A program made the translations under genes and the position numbers. From Ktedonobacterales bacterium (lineage in GTDB: Bacteria; Chloroflexota; Ktedonobacteria; Ktedonobacterales; JADMIN01), in assembly GCA_025935195.1 (NCBI GenBank), contig JAICVS010000025.1, positions 1-38,850 of the forward strand: a DNA stretch of 38,850 bases. The letters run 5' to 3'. Positions 24,785 through 30,639 of the stretch are shown here, in pieces. The notes beneath the pieces were generated by a model that saw only the letters and a list, made by a program, of their open reading frames with translations, was not told the origin of the DNA and did not search any database. Position 1 is the first letter of the stretch. Each line of letters starts with the position of its first letter.

Positions 24785-26404
24785 CTAACGCGCCGCGCGC
24801 CAGGCCAGCAGGCGCTCCAGCGCGGGCGCCCGTTGCCCTACCGCGCGCAGGATGCCCGCGTCCACGCCGCCGACGGCGAAGATCACCAGCCCATAGATCG
24901 CCGCGCCGACGAACACCAGCACGGCCGTCGCGATGATGCCGGGATGCGGCAGCGCCCAGGCTTGCAGCGCCAGCAGCGCCGCCGCCATCGCCAGGCAGGC
25001 CGCGCCGGCCTGGGGGACGATGCGCCACGACGGCAGCACGCGGTACAGCCGGTTCGCCACCACCAGCTCCAGCAGCATGCCCAGGCATTCGGTGATGTCG
25101 GTCGCGGTGGCCGAGCCGACGTAGGAGAAGCGCGGGATGGCGTAGAGGTTGAGCGCCACGTTGGCGGTGATGTTGATGACCGAGACCCAGATCAGCGCGG
25201 CCTGGCGGTTCTGCACGATGATCACATAGGTGTAGATCATGTTGACAAAGCTGAAGATCACCGAGATCGCTAGCAATTGCAGCACCGTCGCGGCGCTCTC
25301 GTAGCGGCCGCCGCCGACGATCAGCAGGATGCCCGGCGCGAGCAGGATGGTGCCCACCGCGGCCGGAGCGGCTAGCGCGATTGTGGTGTTGAGCACGCGC
25401 GTGAGCGCGGCGCGCAGGCGCGCGCGATCCTCGCGCTCCTCTTCGGCGCGGCGGGCCAGCACGGGATAGACCATGCCGGCGAAGACGGCGCAGAAGACCA
25501 GCATGAAGTCAATGACCTTGTAGGCCACGCCGTAGACGGCGACGTCGGCCTGCGAGCGCAGCAGGCCGAGCAGGATGACGTCCGCTTTGTAGTGAATCTG
25601 CCCCAGGATGGTGGCGGCGCCCATCGGCAGGGCCAGCGCCAGCAGGCGCCGCCAGTCGCGCGTGGTGAAGGCGAGCGGCGCGCGCAACAGGCGGCGCAGC
25701 CCCGCCCAGCGCACGACGAAGGCGAGCAGGTTGGCCCCGGCGGTGATGCCGACGGCGAGGTAGAAGAGCGGCGCGGCGTCCACCGGGCGGCGGAGCTGGT
25801 AGACGAAGAGCGCGGCGACGCCCGCCAGCGCGACCAGCTTGACGCTCACGTCGGCCGTCGCCGGGATGCGCATCGCCAGCCGGGATTGATAGGCGATGTC
25901 CAGCCCGCCGGCCAGCGTGAGGAAGAAGAAGGCGACGCCGACTATCGCCGTGGCGGCGCGCACGTCGGTGGCGTAGGGCAGCGCGAAGATCGCCGCCACC
26001 GCCACGCCGTAGACCAAGAGCGCCAGCGCCAGCTTCAGCGAGAGCGTGGTGCTCAGCCACTCGCGCAGCTTATCCGGCTCGCGCGCGGCCTCACGCACGC
26101 CGATCAGCGTGATGCCGGCGTCGGCGACAACGTAGACGATGCCCATGTAGGTGAAGGCGGTCGTGTACGCGCCGTACGCGCCCTGGGTGAGCATGCGGGT
26201 GAGCAGCGCCGTGGTGATCAGGCCGGAGGCGTAGCTGAGCAGCCGCCCGACACTCAGGATCAGCGAGTTCCAGGCGATGCGCTTCGTCGCGCCGTCACCC
26301 AGTACGCCGCTGTGTCTGGCGCTGGAAGCGGCGGCAGGCGGTCCATTGGAGATGTCTGCCGTCTCCAGCTCGGTCTGCTCGCGTGTCTCCGCCGTCTCCG
26401 CCAT
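24785..26404 (-). CDS. Polysaccharide-type flippase (MATE/Wzx superfamily)
   Basis: 539 aa with about 14 membrane helices. The N-terminal half reads RIAWNSLILSVGRLLSYASG, LLTRMLTQGAYGAYTTAFTY and GVREAARE. The conserved second-half start is LLALALPMGAATILGQIHYK then ADVILLG. This is the standard Wzx/RfbX architecture for moving lipid-linked sugar units across the membrane. ATG 26404 has GAGGG five bases upstream; a TATACT at 26486-26481 places transcription start close to 26474, excluding the longer frame opening at 26473. About 45 N-terminal residues are polar and probably cytosolic. Confidence 0.92.
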   Translation of the reverse strand: MAETAETREQTELETADISNGPPAAASSARHSGVLGDGATKRIAWNSLILSVGRLLSYASGLITTALLTRMLTQGAYGAYTTAFTYMGIVYVVADAGITLIGVREAAREPDKLREWLSTTLSLKLALALLVYGVAVAAIFALPYATDVRAATAIVGVAFFFLTLAGGLDIAYQSRLAMRIPATADVSVKLVALAGVAALFVYQLRRPVDAAPLFYLAVGITAGANLLAFVVRWAGLRRLLRAPLAFTTRDWRRLLALALPMGAATILGQIHYKADVILLGLLRSQADVAVYGVAYKVIDFMLVFCAVFAGMVYPVLARRAEEEREDRARLRAALTRVLNTTIALAAPAAVGTILLAPGILLIVGGGRYESAATVLQLLAISVIFSFVNMIYTYVIIVQNRQAALIWVSVINITANVALNLYAIPRFSYVGSATATDITECLGMLLELVVANRLYRVLPSWRIVPQAGAACLAMAAALLALQAWALPHPGIIATAVLVFVGAAIYGLVIFAVGGVDAGILRAVGQRAPALERLLAWRAAR

Positions 26405-26518
26405 GCCCGCCCTCGTCATGTGCTGGCGCTGCTCACGCCGGGGTCTCCATCCGCACCCGGCAGCGCGCCGCACCTGCCCTAGTATACTCCTTGCCGCGCG
26501 AGCGTGGGCCGCGATTAG

Positions 26519-26560
26519 GAGTCCTCACCCCCGGTCTCCTCTCCTCGCGGGGAGAGAGGG
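26519..26560 (+). repeat. Dispersed hairpin element D, copy 2
   Basis: GAGTCCTCACCCCC GG, then a stem based on CTCTCC (26539-26544) and GGAGAG (26551-26556). Same orientation and same 14-base head as the copy at 15861. Confidence 0.55.
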
Positions 26561-26586
26561 GGTCACAGCCGCGAAGGCTGGCTGGC

Positions 26587-26650
26587 GCGGTCGCAACCGC
26601 GCCTTGAGGGCCGCTGGGAGGGCCGCTGGGAGGGCCGCTGGCCGCGACGT
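26587..26650 (+). repeat. Degenerate element A, copy 4, with a 13-bp tandem expansion
   Basis: GCGGTCGCAACCGC (26587-26600) corresponds to the first hairpin of element A. It is followed by GAGGGCCGCTGGG repeated three times (26606-26644, last base of the third copy changed), which is the second-hairpin region amplified. The third hairpin is not recognisable. Confidence 0.55.
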
Positions 26651-26725
26651 CTACCGTGTGGACTGCGATTCGGCGTAGTTCCAGGCCAACAGTGCACACG
26701 CCTTGTGCGCGTGAGCGATATCTAC

Positions 26726-26754
26726 TTGCCCACCGCGCCCGGCTCCCGTATACT
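26726..26754 (+). promoter_or_regulatory. Predicted promoter of the EcsC-family gene
   Basis: TTGCCC (26726-26731), a 17-base spacer, and TATACT (26749-26754). The transcript would begin near 26761, about 120 bases before ATG 26882. Confidence 0.55.
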
Positions 26755-26881
26755 AGGCGCCACGCGGATGTGTAACAGAGCGCGGCATTCGTGTAGGATG
26801 CCGTGAGCGGCGGGCCGGCGCGGACGGGGGCAATGTGGCTCCCAAGGGCCAGTACACACGCGCGAGAGAAGGGGGCAACGC

Positions 26882-27985
26882 ATGACGGCATCGAGCGATT
26901 CCGAAGGCTCCATCCTGGCGAGCGCCGCCGGCGGCATTGCGCGACAGGCATTGCAGGATGTGCTGCCCCCCGAAGTGCAGAACCTGCTCAAGCCGGGCAA
27001 GACACCCGACCGCATCCAGCACGCGATCAATTGGGCGGCCAGGCGCGATCCGGCCGTGCTGGCCGAGCATAAGGCCCGCCACCATAAGGTGACGACGTTC
27101 GAGGACATCCACGGTCTGCCACTGGACCAGCTCGACAAAGTGGCCCGCCATTTTGCCCGCAAGTACCGCCGCCGCGCGCTGCTCACCGGCGCGGTGACGG
27201 GCCTGCCGGGCGGCCTGTGGGCATTGGTGGCGGCGAGCGCGGACGTGCAGCTGACGGCGGTCTATGCGGTGCGGATGGCGGCGGCCGTCGCCCAGAGTTA
27301 CGGCTACGACACGGCCATCGTGGATGAGCAGGCGCATCTGGCCGAGGTGCTGGCGCTGGCGGCGGGGATTGACAGCCTGCGCGGCATCGGCAACTGGCTG
27401 ACGCGCGAGGGGCTGGTTCACCTGCTGCCGGAGCTGCTGCCGAAGATGCTGCTGCGCCTGAGCGTGGAGATCACCGAGGAGCAGGCCGCGAAGTGGGTTG
27501 GCCGGCTCGTGCCGGGTGTCGGCGCGGTGGTCGGCGGCGCGATTGACTATACCTTCCTCAAGGTGGCGGGCGAGCGCGCCATCGGGTATTACCACAATCG
27601 CTATCTGGTCGAGCATGGTCTCGCGCCCGCCGAGGTGAATCCGAGCCTGCCGGCGCGCGCCTTTGCCGCGATCACCCCGCCGCAGCAAGCGCCACAACTG
27701 TCCGCGGGCCAGCAGCCGGGCCAGCCGGTGGTCGTGGAAGGGAGCCTCGCTCCGGCCCATCCGGCGCAGCTTCCGCCACCCGGTCAGCCGGCGCTCATCC
27801 AGCGCCCGGCCGCCGTTGCCGCGCTGCCCGCGCCGCTGCCGAACAAGCGCAAGTATCGCAAGGCGCCGGAGCGCTTCGGCATCTATCTGGCGATCTTCGC
27901 GGTCTTCGTGCTGGGCATTACCATAGCGGCCTGCGTCGCGCTCGGCATCATCGCCACCCAGGCCGTCCAGTCGCTCGTGCATTGA
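26882..27985 (+). CDS. EcsC-family protein with C-terminal membrane anchor
   Basis: 367 aa. The EcsC-like core (about 60-245) is recognisable from ALLTGAVTGLPGGLWALVAA, DVQLTAVYAVRMAAAVAQSY, EEQAAKWVGRLVPGVGAVVG and GGAIDYTFLKVAGERAIGYY. A Pro/Gln/Ala-rich linker (about 260-315) then leads to one terminal helix, FGIYLAIFAVFVLGITIAAC. EcsC is named from the Bacillus ecs operon; its biochemistry is unclear. ATG 26882 follows AAGGGGG. Its stop overlaps the TTG start of the next gene, so they are translationally coupled. Confidence 0.85.
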   Translation: MTASSDSEGSILASAAGGIARQALQDVLPPEVQNLLKPGKTPDRIQHAINWAARRDPAVLAEHKARHHKVTTFEDIHGLPLDQLDKVARHFARKYRRRALLTGAVTGLPGGLWALVAASADVQLTAVYAVRMAAAVAQSYGYDTAIVDEQAHLAEVLALAAGIDSLRGIGNWLTREGLVHLLPELLPKMLLRLSVEITEEQAAKWVGRLVPGVGAVVGGAIDYTFLKVAGERAIGYYHNRYLVEHGLAPAEVNPSLPARAFAAITPPQQAPQLSAGQQPGQPVVVEGSLAPAHPAQLPPPGQPALIQRPAAVAALPAPLPNKRKYRKAPERFGIYLAIFAVFVLGITIAACVALGIIATQAVQSLVH

Positions 27986-29121
27986 CGGAACGAGATGTGG
28001 CGCTCATAACTGGTCCGGATACCAGCCAGGATACAGGGTTCCTCCTCACGCTGCTCATCCTCGGCGCGTTCTTCGTGCTCGGCTCGATCTGTGTCGGCTA
28101 CTGCTGGTATGGCCTCAAGCGCAAGCGAATGTGGCGCGGCACCAGTCGGCGGACCTATCAAGACTTGTTTCGGTGGGGAGTACTCACAGCGCAGCCTTCG
28201 GTTGAAGCCGAAGCGGCGGATTCGGAGATCTCACCTGAGGACCATAGCGACCGCCCAGAGGCAGCGCCGGATCTGGATGATCCCGCGCTGCGGGAATTGA
28301 TGCTGGAATGGTCACGTCTGAGCGCGCGGCTCGGCCTCGGCTCCGGCTTGGGTGTGTTGGTAGCGTGCGCCGTGTGCGCCATCAGCCTGCTGCTCTTCCC
28401 ATTTCATTTGCCGCCTGCTACCCCGCTCCGCCTTGCGGGCGCGGCTCTCGAAACATTTTCGTTCCGCTTCGCGGCCTTCGTGGAATTCTTCACGTTCGCC
28501 ATATGTGGTGGTATGGCGCTAGCGATGTCACGGATAACATCGGACCTTGCGCAAAGCCGGCAATCAGAGGAAGCGTTTGGATTGGGTGACGTTCGGCTGA
28601 TGAAGGATTATCGCTCTCCTCTTGTCGCCTGGCTGCCGCTCGTACTTGGACTGATCGAGGTGGCATTCATCATCTTTCCCGTGCCGAGTGCCGCTTCAAC
28701 TGCGTCCAGAGTGCTGGCGTTGGGTGCGGAGCCACTGGCGGCGCTATTGGGCCTAGCGGGCGTCGAATGGCTACTCTGGGGTGTCGCCATCGCTCCTTTG
28801 GGTACACCGAGGAATATACCCACGGAGCTATCCGAAGCGACCTATCCAGAGGCCGCCCGCAAACTTCTCATTAGCGCGCTCGTGTCCGTCAGCATCTCGA
28901 TTGCGACGCTCCTTCCCGTGGTGCAATTCGTCACCCTCCTGCCGTACGCCAACGCCTTCACTGGCGTACAGCAGTTCGCTCTGATTGTCTTCGTTTTCCT
29001 GGGCAGCATCATCTGTTCGTTTGTCGGCCGCTCAGGTGGGCGCCTCGGCGGTCGGTTGACTGGCTGGCCGTGGTCAGGGTGGGGCGAGACGGTCGCGGCA
29101 TATCGCCGCCGTATGCCGTAA
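27982..29121 (+). CDS. Multi-pass membrane protein of unknown function
   Basis: 379 aa, about seven membrane helices: LLTLLILGAFFVLGSICVGY first, a polar acidic loop of about 60 residues (EAEAADSEISPEDHSD), then LGVLVACAVCAISLLLF, FFTFAICGGMALAM, AWLPLVLGLIEVAFIIF, LLGLAGVEWLLWGVAI, ALVSVSISIATLLPVVQF and ALIVFVFLGSIICSF. No family recognised. The best start is TTG 27982, overlapping the EcsC stop as TTGA; GTG 27997 is an alternative. Its base composition looks less GC-rich than either neighbour, which may mean more recent acquisition. Confidence 0.72.
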   Translation: MTERDVALITGPDTSQDTGFLLTLLILGAFFVLGSICVGYCWYGLKRKRMWRGTSRRTYQDLFRWGVLTAQPSVEAEAADSEISPEDHSDRPEAAPDLDDPALRELMLEWSRLSARLGLGSGLGVLVACAVCAISLLLFPFHLPPATPLRLAGAALETFSFRFAAFVEFFTFAICGGMALAMSRITSDLAQSRQSEEAFGLGDVRLMKDYRSPLVAWLPLVLGLIEVAFIIFPVPSAASTASRVLALGAEPLAALLGLAGVEWLLWGVAIAPLGTPRNIPTELSEATYPEAARKLLISALVSVSISIATLLPVVQFVTLLPYANAFTGVQQFALIVFVFLGSIICSFVGRSGGRLGGRLTGWPWSGWGETVAAYRRRMP

Positions 29122-29163
29122 GGTACGATGATGCGCCCATTGCACGCCAGCCGCACCGGCGGT

Positions 29164-29841
29164 TCACTCGATCAAGAGGTTGAGCTGGCATACAGCCCAT
29201 GCGCTCACTGGTCGCGCTGGCGGCTCGGCTGCCTCGCCCTGCTCGTCAAGGATCACGCTCAAGAGCGGCGCCCAGGCGAGCTGGTAGCGCGGGAAGGCGA
29301 TGGCGAGGGCGCGCACGGCGGGCGGCATTGCGGGCGACCAGGCGACGAGGAGCGCCGGTTCGCCATGCAGGGAGGCGAAGGGCGCGGGATCGAAGCGCGC
29401 GAACGGGGTATCCTCGTCCGCGGGCGGCATGGGGCCGGAGGATGAGGGCGCGGCGAGCGGCTGGCGCACACGGAACGTCGCCAGGTAGTGCAGGTCGCGC
29501 ATGTCGCTCACGCTCGTGGACGGCGCGGTGAAGGCAACGGCGACGCCGGTGATGAGCTGCTCGCGGATGAGCTGTTCGAGGTCGGCCGCGAGCAGGCGCA
29601 GCGCCAGCTCGGTTTGCCCGGCGAGCTGGTCGGGCAGCAGCAGCGCGCGCTCTACAGAGTCTGGGGCGAGGTGAGCCAGCATGTTGAGCCGCTCGTACAC
29701 GGCCGAGGCGATGCGCCGCGGGGTGTCGGCGGCGGGTACGTCCTCCCCATCGTCTAGCGTGACGATGCGGGGCGGCTCGACGTGCGTCTCGTGGGTCACG
29801 ACGTAGCGCAGGATAGCGGTCGTCGCGCGCGTGATGGTCAT
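29164..29841 (-). CDS. Hypothetical protein, last gene of the tubulin-like operon
   Basis: 225 aa, soluble, no signal peptide and no membrane segment. The sequence (MTITRATTAILRYVVTHETH, then LAGQTELALRLLAADLEQLI in the middle) has no family I know. Predicted mostly helical with a Pro-rich loop near residue 140. ATG 29841 overlaps the previous stop by four bases (ATGA), so it is translationally coupled to the four-helix membrane protein and very likely part of the same complex or pathway. It ends 42 bases from the convergent membrane-protein gene. Confidence 0.7.
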   Translation of the reverse strand: MTITRATTAILRYVVTHETHVEPPRIVTLDDGEDVPAADTPRRIASAVYERLNMLAHLAPDSVERALLLPDQLAGQTELALRLLAADLEQLIREQLITGVAVAFTAPSTSVSDMRDLHYLATFRVRQPLAAPSSSGPMPPADEDTPFARFDPAPFASLHGEPALLVAWSPAMPPAVRALAIAFPRYQLAWAPLLSVILDEQGEAAEPPARPVSAWAVCQLNLLIE

Positions 29842-30617
29842 AGCGGTTCGTCCTCCTCTCGCGCGGGCGGGACGATGGTGGGGGCATCCGCCGCGTCCAG
29901 GGCAGAATCCAGATCGTCGTCATGGGCATCCCACGCCGCGACGGCGCCGGCGGGCAGCGGCGGGACGGCGGGCAGGCGCAGGCCGGGGATGGAGGCGGCG
30001 GCCAGATGGGCAGCGGATACGGGCGCGGATGCGGGCATGTGTGGTGAGGCGGACATCCCTGTTTGCCTCACGGGTGGCATGACGACAGCTTCCGTCGGAG
30101 CATCCTGGGCGCCGAGCGCGCCGTACAGACAGACGGCGACGCTGACGGCGGCGAGGACGAAGATGGGCAGTGTCAGGCGGTGGTTCGCCAGGGCGACGAC
30201 GAGGGCCAGCGCCAGCACGGCGCTGTAACCGGCGAAAAGTGGGCGGACGGTGCGGAACGCCGAAAGATCGCTGAGGGCGCGCTGGAAGCCGGACTGCTGG
30301 CGGCGCGGCAGCTCCAGCCCCCGCGCGACCAGCAGGTATAGCAGCAGCCAGAGCAGCAGCGAGCCGGCCAGGATCGCTACGACCTGGAGCGGCGCGGGGA
30401 AGCTGGCGAAGGCGCAGAGCGGGCCGGCGACACAGCTTGTGTTCGGGCCGTACTGATACAGAAGGTAGCCGGTGAGGATCGGCGGGTTGTAGAGCAGCGC
30501 GGCCAGCAGCGCCAGCCGTGGCGAGATGAGTCCGGCGCCAAAGCGGCGGACGCGCGGTTTTTTCTGGCGCGGCTGGGGCGCGGAAGGTGAGGTCTGCTGC
30601 CATCCGTAGATCTGCAT
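29838..30617 (-). CDS. Four-helix membrane protein in the tubulin-like operon
   Basis: 259 aa from ATG 30617. A basic N-terminus (PRQKKPRVRRF) precedes four hydrophobic segments: LALLAALLYNPPILTGYLLY, VVAILAGSLLLWLLLYLLVA, GYSAVLALALVVALANH and LPIFVLAAVSVAVCLYGAL. The C-terminal 80 residues are Ala/Pro/acidic and probably cytosolic, ending AREEDEPL. AGGAG lies eight bases before ATG 30617; GTG 30626 and ATG 30623 are alternatives. Palindrome C (30048-30067) is embedded in the tail-coding part and reads VRQTGMSAS. Not a family I recognise. Confidence 0.75.
   Translation of the reverse strand: MQIYGWQQTSPSAPQPRQKKPRVRRFGAGLISPRLALLAALLYNPPILTGYLLYQYGPNTSCVAGPLCAFASFPAPLQVVAILAGSLLLWLLLYLLVARGLELPRRQQSGFQRALSDLSAFRTVRPLFAGYSAVLALALVVALANHRLTLPIFVLAAVSVAVCLYGALGAQDAPTEAVVMPPVRQTGMSASPHMPASAPVSAAHLAAASIPGLRLPAVPPLPAGAVAAWDAHDDDLDSALDAADAPTIVPPAREEDEPL
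30048..30067 (-). repeat. Palindrome C, copy 2, inside a coding region
   Basis: On the minus strand GGCAAACAGGGATGTCCGCC matches copy 1 (16903-16922) at 17 of 20 positions, though its own stem is now imperfect. It encodes part of the low-complexity tail of the four-helix membrane protein. Confidence 0.4.
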
Positions 30618-30639
30618 GGTCATCACTCCTCTCCCATGC

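Larger units (their letters stand above)
26405..26725. other. Repeat-bearing intergenic region upstream of the flippase and EcsC genes
   Basis: Divergent promoter region of about 475 bases in all (to 26881), with no gene. It holds a palindromic AGTATACT (26481-26488) that serves as the flippase -10, element D2, a degenerate element A with a 13-bp tandem expansion, and further right the EcsC promoter. Confidence 0.6.
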
